Below, in pieces: positions 10,130-20,459 of a stretch of 64,000 nt of DNA. This DNA is from Ampelomyces quisqualis (lineage: Eukaryota > Ascomycota > Dothideomycetes > Pleosporales > Phaeosphaeriaceae). Numbering within the stretch: the first letter of the stretch is position 1; each line of letters begins with the position of its first letter. The notes beneath the pieces are model-generated. The model ran no database searches. It was not told where the DNA came from and worked only from the letters and a program-made list of their open reading frames with translations. The DNA is taken from the NCBI GenBank assembly GCA_018398575.1, contig JAGTXZ010000018.1, positions 2,604,001 through 2,668,000 of the forward strand, read 5' to 3'. The position numbers and the translations under genes were made by a program.

Positions 10130-10690
10130 ACTTTACCTATTCTCTATATACGCAAACCAAATAGAGATATACGCATCTGTATAGACTACTAGAAGATTAA
10201 CGCTCTTACGCGCAAAGATGTCTATCTAATCTCTTGTATTAATAAGCTGCTATTACGTCCCTCTAAAGCCAAGATCTTTACTAAGTTTAATATCTAGGCT
10301 GCCTTTAACAAAATTTGTATAGATCCTAACTCTAAAGAGTATACTACCTTTTGGACCTGTTACAGTACATACAAGTATAAGGTTCTCTCTTTTAGCTTAT
10401 ATAATAGGCTAGCAATATATTAGCGCTATATAAACAATATACTAATTAATTATCTTAATAATTTCTGCATTGCGTATCTTAACAACATCCTAATCTACTT
10501 AGAGGATATAAACTTACATTAGGAACACATCTAAAAGGTCTTAGAGCGCCTACGTACTGCAGGACTCTAAGTAGACATTTAGAAGAGTAAATTCTATGTA
10601 ACCTGCACAAAGTATCTAGGCTACGTTTTAACAAACCAGGGCACTAAAGTTAACCCTAACAAGGTAGAAGCACTCTAAAACTAGGCTAAA
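10130..10690 (+). pseudogene. Gypsy reverse transcriptase domain
   Basis: Recognisable blocks are RKPNRDIRICIDY, then NALTRKDVYLIS, then SKAKIFTKFNI, then KEYTTFWTCYSTYKYKVLSF. The catalytic box at 10475-10486 is Tyr-Leu-Asn-Asn in place of Tyr-Leu-Asp-Asp. YVTCTKYLGYVL follows near the end. Several stops interrupt it. Polymerase activity is impossible without the two Asp residues. Confidence 0.88.
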
Positions 10691-10829
10691 CCTACTATAG
10701 TTACTAGCGTTAAGTTATTTCTTAGTTTTGCTAGTTTCTATTAACAGTTTATCAAGGATTTCTCCTGTGTAGCCAAACTAATCTTAAAGCTTTAAAGTCC
10801 TTCTACACTGTTTAAATAGACTACAGACT

Positions 10830-11200
10830 GCTAACAGGCTTTTGATTAGATTAAAGCCTTACTCCTAGCTATTCCTACGCTATCTTATTTCTATCCTAAG
10901 TATAACACAAAGTTAGAAACTAACGCGTTAGATAGAGTAACAGCAGGGGTACTCTCTTAGAAGCACTCTAACAACAAGTAGTATTCTGTAGCCTTTTATA
11001 GTTACACCCTATCTAGGGCTAAGCTCAATTAGGAAATATATAACAAAGAACTTTTTACTATTTTAAAAGCGTTTAAAAAGTAGAGAGCTAAACTTACCTC
11101 TATACAGAGTTAAATCTAAGTGTATTTAGATTACTACTCTTTAAAATACTTTATAACTACTAAGGTTCTTAATGCACGTTAAGCACAATAGGCAGAGATT
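10830..11200 (+). pseudogene. Gypsy RNase H domain
   Basis: The frame after the RT contains NALDRVTAGVLS near 10921 and then YSVAFYSYTLSRAKLN and YNKELFTILKAF. This is the usual RNase H of Ty3/Gypsy pol (first motif normally begins with Asp, here Asn), followed by a YSLKYF-like segment at 11140. Confidence 0.75.
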
Positions 11201-11559
11201 ATTGCCCCTTTTAATTTCTATATTAAGTACACGCCTAGCAAGCTTAACAAGTAAGCTAATATCCTAAGCTAAAGGAAACAGGATATTAGTAAGGTTAAGG
11301 CTGCCTAACAAGACAACAGATCCTGTGTACTTCTAGGACCTAAACGCCTAAACCCCCTAGTTAACTCTAAACTAGCTTAGAACTACGTTTGTAACTAGCT
11401 AGAGATTAATGTTTTAGCTATTTTAGTCTAATCTATTAGTGCCCCTCTAAATCTTAACTTGTTAGAACTAATTAAAGCCCTATTAGTAGAGAATTGCTGC
11501 TCCTTTAAGAAAGAATGCCTTACGCTACTACAGCTATATTATGTCTAAGAAGGACTACT

Positions 11560-12340
11560 ACTATATTACTTATACCTATATGTACCTAGGGATTCTCCTT
11601 TGTGCACTTAACTAATTAGAGAAGCTTACAATTAGGTATCTACTGCCTACCTAAGTGCTATAAAGACGTATTAGCTTCTAGCTTAGTAATACTACTAGAA
11701 AGGTATAGAAGCTACATGCAAATGCTATGTACAAAACTGCGTTTCCTGTTAAAGATCCTATCTAAGACAGCTCTAATCCTAAGGGTTCTTCTATCTGTTA
11801 CTAATTTCTAACAGGCCTATGCAGCATTTGTGTATAGATTTTAAGACATTCCTAACTAATTAGCATAGCTATAATTAAATTATAGTTATTATTAATTGCC
11901 TATTAAAGCAAGCTATCTTTATCCTATGTTATAAGACTATTAACGCCTAGGAAATAGCTTATTTATTTATCTAATAGGTATACTAATTTAGCTACACGCC
12001 TAAAAGTATAGTGTCTAACTGCAGCCCCTAGTTTGTGTTCTAATTCTAGTCTAAGTTCTGCAAGATCCTAGGCGTGCAAATTAAGCTTTCTACAGCCTAC
12101 TATAAACAAACTAATAGACAAACTAAGATTATAAACAAGTATATTAATTAATAATTAAGGCCCTTTATATCCTACTACTAGGACAACTAGAGTAACCTCT
12201 TGCTAATAATTAATTAAGCTTAAGCTACACTGCTGCACTCTGCAATTAGTATAGTACTATACTAGCTTCTGTTTAGATCTAAACTACAACAGAGCTAGGA
12301 TTAGGCATTATTCTCTTTAAAACACAAAGATGTAAACGTT
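11560..12340 (+). pseudogene. Gypsy integrase (zinc module and catalytic core)
   Basis: A Cys-x2-Cys pair (NCVSC) near 11740 marks the end of the HHCC module. The core follows with CIDFKTF (first catalytic Asp at 11836-11838), KQAIFILCYKTI, PKSIVSNCSP (second motif, Asp changed to Asn) and GVQIKLSTAYYKQTNRQTKI. These are characteristic integrase blocks. There are multiple stops. Confidence 0.82.
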
Positions 12341-12709
12341 AAGGATGCCTTAAGCTTAGCTACCTGCATGCATAAAGCCTAGCGCACAGCTAAAGACAAT
12401 ATAGAAAAGGCGTAGTAACAAATAGCTGCTAAAGTAAACAAATATTGTTAACCTGTTAATTAGGCAGTAGGTAACAAGGTTTACCTCTTAACCTAAAACC
12501 TATCTGTTACCTACCTAAGTTGCAAACTTGCTAAATTGTAAGAAAGCCTCTTTAAAGTTCTAGAACAAGTTGGCTATTTATTTTAACTAAAACTACCTAA
12601 AAGATCTAAGATCTATAACGTGTTTACTCTAGATGTCCTCTGCAAGAACCCTAACAACCCCCTAGCTAGTTAGCTAAGCCTAAACCTATCTAGCATCCTA
12701 ATTTAAGGC

Positions 12710-12895
12710 GTTAAAGAATAAGAAGTTAAAGAGATCTTAGCTAGTAAGCTATACTACTCTATCCTAAAGTATTGTGTGAAATAGGTAGGCTATAATCCTA
12801 ACCTTACCTAGTACAATGCCTTAAACTTTATAGGCGCCTTACATATGTTACAAGCGTTCTATAAACGCTATCTAAAACAGCTAGGACCTCTATAA
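12710..12895 (+). pseudogene. Gypsy C-terminal chromodomain
   Basis: EVKEILASKLYYSILKYCVK, a stop in place of Trp, then VGYNPNLT, a second stop in place of Trp, and then YNALNF. This is the aromatic-cage layout of chromodomains at the C-terminus of chromovirus integrases. In active elements it steers insertion to methylated histone H3. Both Trp codons have become TAG. Confidence 0.8.
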
Positions 12896-13032
12896 GCGTT
12901 AGCTAAATAGATTACAGCATAAGAAAAAGGAGTTAAAGATCTTATAGCATTGCAAGATAATTATATTAGGAAAATTAAACTTAATATTACAACTACTACA
13001 CTAGTAGGTAACAGCTATTAATAATAGAAGTC

Positions 13033-13722
13033 TTACTCTTCTATTAGATCTAACAGTAGACTATTGTTGCTACTAGTAAGACGTTCTTAATTGTCTAAAT
13101 CCCTAGGTGCAGACACTAACGCACTACCTAGTAGTCTTCTATTCTAGCTCTGCTTACTGTAAGTACTAGCCTCTTGCGCTACCTTCTATACTTTTTCTTA
13201 CTCTACTAACTAATTAGCCCTTAATACTATTATAACATCTACTAGCTAAGCAACTACACTAGTTAACCCTGCTGTACTTCTTCTAAGCAACCTAACCTTC
13301 TTAGCTATTGCTCTAACCTCTCTAGCTAGCTCCTCCCTTTAGTAATAAGCGCTAACTAACAAGTTAGCGTTATTTATGTTAGCTACTTGTGCAGTGCTTA
13401 CTTGCACAATAGCAGCTAACTAAAACGCTACCTCCTTAACAGCAGCCTTCTGCTCTAACACTACCTTATTAGACTTATCTCTACCTAAGGCAGCAAACCT
13501 ACAGTTAAAGGCCCTAGAGAGGCTATTATACTCCTAGCCTGTATATAAAGGAACTAGGCAACACTTCTTATTTAAGAGTGTGCAATAAGCACACTTCTTA
13601 GATATATCTAAATAGAATCTAAACTTAATATTAAAATAGCTGCAGGCAAAAGCTCTTGCAGCTTGCAGGCAAATAACCTAATAGGCTAGGAGATAAGCTC
13701 TAGAAGAGACAGGAATAGGCAT
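13033..13722 (-). pseudogene. antisense ORF inside the Gypsy element, Cys-cluster protein (about 229 codons)
   Basis: On the strand opposite gag-pol, a frame starts at ATG 13722 and stops at 13033-13035. It is broken only by TAG/TAA codons that fit the local C-to-T signature (for example 13678). Near residue 35-47 it has Cys-Ala-x-Cys, six residues, then Cys-Cys (KKCAYCTLLNKKCC), followed by LVPLYTG. The C-terminal two thirds is Ala/Val/Leu/Glu-rich with Arg/Lys, likely helical or coiled coil. The codon pattern is coherent for over 200 codons, which random sequence in this region is not. It may be an accessory nucleic-acid-binding protein of the element. I do not know its function. Confidence 0.6.
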
Positions 13723-14031
13723 TGTGTGTATCTACTATACAGTTAGCTAGTAATTAAGAAAGGACAAGGCTTAGATAGCTTTAGGTATACAAACGTAAGG
13801 AAGAAAGTGTAGAGAAGTAGTATACTAAAGGGCTAGCCTTGTATATATGCTTAAAAAGCTTAAGGTAAAGTTAGAAACGTTAAACGCGCTAGCGCGCTAA
13901 TTAAAACAATAACAAACAGCTATATTACGTTATTCTAAAATAAACTTAAGGTAAATAAGAGTTTATAACAATTTGAAGAAGTATCTAAAACAACACTAAT
14001 ACAGACCTAATTAATAGAGACTATTAATTTT

Positions 14032-14045
14032 AAGAAGGGAGGTAA
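14032..14045 (+). other. polypurine tract of the Gypsy element
   Basis: AAGAAGGGAGGTAA ends directly at the first base of the 3' LTR, the position of the plus-strand primer of LTR elements. Confidence 0.75.
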
Positions 14046-14344
14046 TATAACAAGCACATGCAAATACATGTTATATTTAATACCTTATAAAGGCTTAGTA
14101 ACAGATTATATAGGGAGCTAGCAGATTAGGACTAAAAGCGCTTTAACAGCGCTCTAACTCAGCTGCTACACCTACTATAAATATAAGCCTATAGCATAGA
14201 TAGAGGACAAGTTTCTCTTGTCCTTCTGTATAAGACCTATAGGTGTATAGCTAATCTAGAATCTCTAATACAACACGCACTCCTATATGCCTCTAATACG
14301 TATCTAATTCAATCCTAATAGCTGTACCTACCTGCGTTGTTACA
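14046..14344 (+). repeat. 3' LTR of Gypsy element (299 bp)
   Basis: Starts TATAACAAGC (ancestral TG changed to TA) and ends GTTGTTACA. It is the same length as the 5' LTR and is followed directly by the ACAGC duplication. Confidence 0.92.
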
Positions 14345-14349
14345 ACAGC
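14345..14349. repeat. 5-bp target-site duplication ACAGC, right copy (Gypsy)
   Basis: Matches 7244-7248. The LINE ORF1 frame resumes here. Confidence 0.85.
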
Positions 14350-15050
14350 GTCCTTCTCTTACGCTACAAAGAATTCTTTATAGCATATAAGAGGTTTGCG
14401 TAGTGCGCTAATTACCTTAGCTTCTACTTATCTAACTATAGGCAATGCCTAGCTACTCTAAAGAAAGCTTATAGATTAATTGTTTAGCTTACTAAGAAGA
14501 AGCTTAACTAAGTACGCTGCCTAAGAAAGTAAGCGTATATACAGACCTATAAACTAGCGCAGTAGATATCTACTACTACTATATCTAGACTGCAGGCTTT
14601 ATTACACGCCCCTAACTCTACTAATACTGCCTCTACTACTACTAAAAACACTTAAGTAGATACTACTCCTATAGCTGCCTCTATAGCTGCCCTTGCTATT
14701 ACTATTTAACTTACTATTACCTCTGTCTCCTTACTAACGCTACTAGTAAGAAAACAGAGCATAGCTACCTTAACTGCGTCCTCTAAAGGACAGAGGCTAT
14801 CTAAGCAACTGTCTAGGGCTGCTAAAACCCCTTAGAACTACAACCTAAGGCAGATTTCTACTAAGTCTTTTACACTATTAGCAGCTCTAAACTCTACTAT
14901 CTTTATAGACTTTTCCTACTTAGAGCAGAAGAAGGACGTTAATATTAATATAAGCGACAAGGTCTTATATTAGAGCAACTATAGTATACTAGCTAGCAGC
15001 GCCTCTATCTTTAGTAACTACTACAAGAGCTACTACTAGAAGTAAGAGAC
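14350..15050 (+). pseudogene. LINE ORF1, 3' segment
   Basis: Continues the frame from 7248: VLLLRYKEFF, CLATLKKAYRL, LTKKKLN and HAPNSTNTASTTT, then Ala/Thr-rich sequence. A Lys/Leu-rich helical segment precedes a Thr/Ser/Ala-rich linker. There are several RIP-type stops. Confidence 0.5.
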
Positions 15051-15052
15051 TT

Positions 15053-15700
15053 AAAAATTGCATAGGTTAATGTAGGCAAGAGTGCTCCTTGTTATACTAC
15101 TACACTTTTACTAGTAGACAAGCATAATATTAATATTGTATATATCTAGAAGCTGTTTACTAGAAATAGCAGCATAACTTCTAACAACCTTAAGTTTAAT
15201 CTATTTACTCCTACAAGTAGCTAAGATAACCCTAACACTTATAAAGAAGAAAGACTAAGAGTTATAACATACGTAAGAAAAAGAGCCTAGCTAGGCACTA
15301 TCTCTGCATACCTAAAGATAAGTAGAGACGTCTTTTAAGTTAAAGTTAATAGTTTTACTGTTGTTAATGTCTACTAGTAGCTAAATTACTAACTAACGCT
15401 AGATTAAGTCTTAGCTATCTAGCCTAAACCTAAAACAGTTATTAGTAGTAACTTTAACGTTAGGCACAACACCTTTAAACCTAGCGCACAAACTACTTAT
15501 AGTAGCAGAAAGCTTACCAGGTAGGCACTAGAAAACAGCTTAGATTTTATAGGCAAGGCAGGTACCCTAACTTACTAGGCTAGCTATATCCTAGACTTTA
15601 CCTTCTCTAATATCTCTTTTGCTAAAATAGTAGTCTAGGATAAGCTGTACTGTAGTTTAGACTATAGCACCTAAGTTACAGTAATACTAGAACAAGAGGC
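15053..15700 (+). pseudogene. LINE AP-like endonuclease domain
   Basis: Readable blocks of the endonuclease/exonuclease/phosphatase fold are KIA, a stop, then VNVGKSAP; NINIVYI; LGTISAYLKISRDVF; SFTVVNVY; then TVISSNFNVRHNTF and YILDFTFSNI. They correspond to the family motifs around the catalytic Asp and His (normally GDFNxxH) and the terminal DLTFSN-type block. This domain nicks target DNA to prime reverse transcription. Confidence 0.8.
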
Positions 15701-16199
15701 CCTAGCGCCCAAAACCTTTTAATACTGCCTTAAAGGAGACAACAAAGATTAGTTTATAAGCCTAGTAAAACTAGGCCTAGCAGGCGCTAGTATACTACAC
15801 TAGTTTGTTATAACGTAATAAATTAATAAGGTAGTAGAAAGCTTAACAAAAGCCTTGCAGGACGCGCTTTATACTGCTAGCAAGCTATATAGTAAGAAGG
15901 TAGAATCTACCTCTTAGTAGATACTAGAGTGCGCTACTACTTACAAACTTTATATAAAAAGCTTCTGTAGAGAACTTAGTTAAGGCACAGCTATAGAGGA
16001 AACTATACAATTTAAGACTGTAGTCTAGAGAGTAAAGGCAAAGTACTAGACTAACATAATTAATAATATAGAAAATAACAAGAATCTCTATAGAATTATT
16101 AGTTAGTATAAGCTAGTTGCCTAAAGAGAAGGCGCACTGCTAATTGTTAATAGAGTTACTATTATAGATCTAGCAGGCAAGGCTAAAGCCCTACAAAAA

Positions 16200-17260
16200 G
16201 AAGTTCTAGAAAGATTTAGTACTAAGAATAACCTAGACATAGAATCTTTTTTTCTTAACTTTACTAAGACTAGAACGTTACTGTAGAACATAATAGTATT
16301 AATAGAAGAAGTAGAACAAAACACTATTAGCGTAACAAGCACTTTCTTAGGTACTAACAAAATTACTATACGCTACTTAAAGCTCTGTTAGGAGCATATT
16401 AAGTAGTTAGTATAGGCTATTTACTGCGTATGTCTTAAGTACAGCTACTTCCCTACTGCCTAGAAGTAAGTAGAAGTAGCTATAATTCTAAAAGCAGAAA
16501 AGAGAGATATGTCCTTAGTAAGGTTACTAAGGCCTATAGCCTTTCTCTTAGTGCTAGGTAAAGAACTTAAGAGAATTATAGCCTAACGCATTGTGTAGAC
16601 TGCAATAACTTACAGCATTCTAAGCCTATAGTATAGTAGAGTGTTACTTAAACGCTTAGCTATAGATATTATTATATTTTTTACTTATAATGTTAAAGCT
16701 ATATAGGCAGCAGGCAAGCACGTTATAATAGTTACTCTAGACGTTTAGAGAGCTTTTAACGCACTGCTAAAGAATAGACTTCTACTTAGAATAGCTAAGC
16801 AAGGATAGCTACTTGCTACACTTAAATTTATAAACTCTTTTCTAACTAAAAGGCAGGTTAGAGTAAGACTAGGGAAATCTATAACGCTGTACTACCCTGT
16901 TGCCTGCAGTACTCTATAAGAGTCTCTTCTTTTACTAGTTCTCTATACCTTTTACCTTGCAGAACTTCTCTTAGTAAATAAGTTCTTAAGGTTTAGGTAT
17001 ACTAATAATATCTGTATCTACTAGGCCTTATACTCTCTAGACAAGAACGTACAACTCCTGCAAGAAGACTTATAAAATATTACAGCATAGAGTAAGTAAC
17101 AAAAGGTTACCTTTGCGCTAGAAAAGCTAGAAATAATTTACTTTACTAGATAGAAGAAGAACTACTTTCTTTTCTACTAGGTTAGTAATAAGCTTATAAT
17201 TAAACTAGTTGCAGTGTTAGGCAATAGGACCTAACCTGCCCTCTAATAGCTTAGAGTTTA
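16200..17260 (+). pseudogene. LINE reverse transcriptase domain
   Basis: Blocks RPIAFLLVLGKELKRII, KHVIIVTLDV (then a stop) RAFNALLKNRLLLRI, FINSFLTKRQVRVRLGKSI and LYYPVACSTL are followed by the catalytic box at 16998-17009. That box reads Tyr-Thr-Asn-Asn in place of Tyr-Ala-Asp-Asp. This is the non-LTR type of RT. There are many stops. Confidence 0.82.
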
Positions 17261-18109
17261 GTTTAACTAAAAGCTTATATTTAAAAGGTATGTTACTATA
17301 AGAGCTGCTCTAGCTAGAAGGGTATCCTATTATATTAAGAGTTTGGCTAAAACTACAAGAGGTCCGCCCCTAAGTGCCCTAAGAAAAGCTATAATAACGT
17401 GTATTCTGCCTTCCCTGCTCTATAGTACAGAAGTATAGTATAGTAAGTAATTTAAAAATCTACGTATTATAAGAGCTAACAAGATATAGAAGGTAAGCAC
17501 TAGAGTTAGGTAGTATGTTAATACTATCTAAAAGACTATAACTCTTACTACTTAAGGAGTGCTACTAGTGTAGAGAACTACGCCTAGCGCTATACTACTA
17601 TAAGAAGCTAGGCTCTCTTCTAGAGTAGCTGCTCTAGAAGAGGCTAAGCTACGCTTTGCAGTTAGAATACAAATAGTAGATTAGTTATATTCTCTTGCTA
17701 TAAGGGCAGAAATACTACTTATTAGCTAAGAATAGAGAGCTAGCACGTTGCAACAGCCTAAGACTAAAGTATAAAGGCTAGGCTAGCTACTACCTATTAT
17801 TCTCTAACTAGCCCTAGTTGCCCTACACTACACCCTAGAGTGCAGAGTTAATTCTATAGGTAACTAAGATAAGAAGAAAGCCTTAAAGAAGTTTGTTTAT
17901 TAGTAGTTGTACCTACTACCTGTAGATATTACTGTATTTTTAAATAGGTTAGAACAAACTCTTAAGAGAGCGCGTAACGTTACTTATAGATTTGCTATTT
18001 TCTAAGGTAGACAACTTTTATTATAAGACTCTAGGTTCTTGCACCTAATGTCTTATATCTTTAATGCTAAAGCTGTTAGCGCCTAAAGAGGCTTCTAACA
18101 GGCTCTAGT

Positions 18110-18345
18110 AGTAACCTAAGATCTACTAGGCTACTGTATCTAGCTCTGTATAGATAGCACCTCTGTAATTTAGTATCTGCGTAGTAACGCGCTAACAACC
18201 TTATAATAGGCTTTTCTGCAGTGCTAATAAGTAATAGAGTTTTATAACGTCTAGGTTAAGTAGGCACTTAGCTATACTAGCATCTCTAGCAATAAACTAG
18301 CAGACTAGCTTGCTAACAGAGAGGCCTAAAACCCTAGAAACCTAA
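18110..18345 (+). pseudogene. LINE RNase H domain
   Basis: CIDSTSVI near 18150 is followed by VMEFYNV-like and SYTSISSNKLAD blocks, and then LANREA. These are the Asp, His and Asp motifs of the RNase H found at the C-terminus of Tad-clade ORF2. Confidence 0.7.
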
Positions 18346-18902
18346 ACAGGTTAGCTGTTTTACTAACTGCCTCTAGAATAAAATTAGTTGCCTAGAGCAT
18401 ACTTAAAGGGGTGTAGAGTAAGTAGTAGGCAAAAAGTTAGCGTAAGCTATTAGCCTAGTACTGCTAATAGGGATTGCCTTACAGCATGTCTAAAGAACCT
18501 ACAATACTAAATATGCGCTAATTAGTTTTTTTACACCTGCTAGCTATATAGACAAAATATAGAGACTTTGCGTAGTACTACTAGAAGTTTAACTACGTAG
18601 ACGCAGAGCTTAATTGCAGCTGCAGCTGCCTAAAGACTTCTAAATATCTAGTCTACTGCTAGAAGAATAGGCGTTCCTTTAACAGATAGCCCTAACAACT
18701 AGAATAGCTGCCTAACAATAGCTAGAAAGGTATTACGTACTTTAAGCAGCTCTTAGAGAGCCTTGCTGCCTTTAAAGAGCTACTAGACCTTACTAGGTTT
18801 TACTTAAAGATCTGTACTAGGTAACTAGGTTAGGCTGTAAAGAACGCTGCAACCTTAAATACTAGAAGAAGATACGCTAAAGTCTTAGTATAAAAAGACA
18901 CA

Positions 18903-18930
18903 GTTTTAGGTAGCTTGTGCTGCCTAAAAC
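18903..18930 (+). other. hairpin in LINE 3' UTR
   Basis: GTTTTAGGTAGC - TTGT - GCTGCCTAAAAC forms a 12-bp stem with one G/T pair and a 4-nt loop. A second one, 19067-19101, pairs TGTAGGA..GCAGC with GCTGC.TCCTACA around an 8-nt loop. LINE reverse transcriptases commonly recognise 3'-UTR stem-loops; the role here is inferred. Confidence 0.5.
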
Positions 18931-19517
18931 TATACTAATCCTTACTTAACTATTACTAGTTAATACTAGTAACTATCTAGTTACTTTGTCTTTTACAGCT
19001 GCGCTACAGCTGCTAGGTATACACTATCCTTTTGTTTTCTATCTGTTTTGTTTTGTATTAGCTTCCTGTAGGATTGCAGCGCTCTAAAGCTGCGTCCTAC
19101 AAACCCTTTGTAACGTCTCCTAAAAGAGTGCCTTGCTATTACAGCTTAGCTAGACGTTGTAACTGCAGCACTCCTTGCAAGCAGCAAGTGTAGCTACAGA
19201 CAGGCGCTAGAGGTTTTGTATGTTTTGTGTTTATTTCTTTTCTGCACTGCTAACACAGTAGACTACTGTCTTAAGCAACGCTCTAAGAAGCTGCTCTTAA
19301 ATACTAAAGTATAAACTCCTCTCTTAAACGTGACATGCCCTTAACTGGCAGGGGGCTACTTGCCTAAGAAGACACTGAGTGTTAAGTGTTTAAGTCACAA
19401 GAAACGCGTACGCTGGTTAGTGCCTACACACTGTAAAACTAGCGCTACGCGCGTCTTACATGCCCTTTGGGAGGCCAATTAGTAGATACTGTTGTAGTCA
19501 CTAGGACGTTAATCAAT

Positions 19518-19540
19518 ACCAACCAACCAACCAACCAACC
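19518..19540 (+). repeat. CCAA tandem tail of the non-LTR element
   Basis: Five or more CCAA units sit exactly at the 3' end of the element and run into the right target duplication, replacing a poly(A) tail. Confidence 0.7.
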
Positions 19541-19550
19541 AAATTATGCG
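19538..19550. repeat. right target-site duplication of the non-LTR element (13 bp)
   Basis: Exact copy of 5896-5908. Confidence 0.8.
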
Positions 19551-20459
19551 AGAAGCCCGTGGAGAAAGTGGTTCCGTCTTCCCAGACCGTAAACGTGCCG
19601 ATAGAAAGGATGCCTAATATAACACTGCCATATTCTTACTGGGACGTAAAGGAAAGACAGCTGTATGCGCGATCGGTCGATTGTGACCTTTTCTTCGCTG
19701 ATCACCAACATGTCGGGTGCTGGAAATAGGGACAAAACCATGTGGGCGCAAAAGCTCTCCGGCTCTTCCTAAAAGTTTGGGATTTGGCTCGCTATCGGTG
19801 CCTACCAGTCTCTCTTGGTAATGTTGGAGTATACTGTGGCGTAGTAAGGTACTGGGTGCGGGGGCTCCAGATCGACATGACCTCGAATGAAGTCACGAAA
19901 TTGTTCGCCCAGAGCGTGGTAAGCTGCTGTTTTTTTGAATACAATATTCTTTCGAGGACTGATATAATTCTCGATAGGACGAGTTTCAAGGCTGAAGTTC
20001 TGCGTGCCCTTTTCTCACAACGAGATGGTCTGTCTTATCAACAATTGGCTTTAAGTATCTGCGGGTAGTTATAGAACGGAAGAATGGTTACGCCACTAGT
20101 GGAGATTGAAAGCATGGTAGCAAGCTGCGAACTTCTGAGATGTTTCGGTCACGGAATATATTATCGAAGCTTTTATCGAGCTGGTCGGCCACTCTTTTCC
20201 GCGAATTTTGCAGTATGGGTGATCACTTAGCCCGTTCACCACAGCTTTATGGTGGAAGACTAACTCCTCATTGGCACAAAGATCACAAAACGCACTTGAA
20301 GTCGTACAGGTTGTACTACACTATCAACGAGTGATCTCATGCGTGACCTGTGAAACGATGACTCAGTAGGAAATTTGTTTATAAAATGTCGAGGTGCGGC
20401 TGGTATTGTGCCGTCCTCAACGGATCTCAGAACATCAGAGACACCGAACCCAGCTTACC
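19551..20459. other. weakly coding sequence right of the transposon
   Basis: Short frames only (for example 19742-20068, 108 codons), with no recognisable motif. Base composition returns to the genome norm immediately at 19,551. Confidence 0.35.

Larger units (their letters stand above)
7249..14344 (+). mobile_element. complete chromodomain-type Ty3/Gypsy LTR retrotransposon, RIP-degraded
   Basis: It is 7,096 bp with two 299-bp LTRs (7249-7547 and 14046-14344), ancestral ends TG...CA, a purine-rich tract (14032-14045) before the 3' LTR and a 5-bp target duplication. In order it shows a gag zinc knuckle, an aspartic protease core, reverse transcriptase, RNase H, integrase with an HHCC zinc module, and a C-terminal chromodomain. 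That is the layout of fungal chromodomain-bearing Ty3/Gypsy elements. Dozens of premature stops show that the copy is dead. A separate antisense frame lies between the chromodomain and the 3' LTR. The element sits inside ORF1 of the non-LTR element, so it is the younger insertion. Confidence 0.92.
5909..19537 (+). mobile_element. Tad-like non-LTR retrotransposon (LINE), RIP-degraded, interrupted by a Gypsy element
   Basis: Bounded by a 13-bp duplication and ending in a CCAA tandem tail (about 19518-19540). Removing the inserted Gypsy element and one copy of its target duplication leaves about 6.5 kb, a normal size for Tad-type elements. Two frames can be followed through many premature TAG/TAA codons. 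The first is an ORF1 region (about 6.1-7.25 kb and 14.35-15.0 kb), broken by the Gypsy insertion. The second is an ORF2 with AP-endonuclease, reverse transcriptase and RNase H. The first ~180 bp and last ~200 bp are not mutated. No intact frame remains, so it is inactive. Confidence 0.85.

Noticed and set aside
16121..16360. 79-codon minus-strand frame inside the LINE
   Set aside because: Lies opposite the ORF2 linker before the RT and has no motif; chance opening in RIPped DNA.
5909..19537. Whole AT-rich block as a centromere or a mitochondrial insertion
   Set aside because: Clear retrotransposon domains, LTRs and target duplications explain it.
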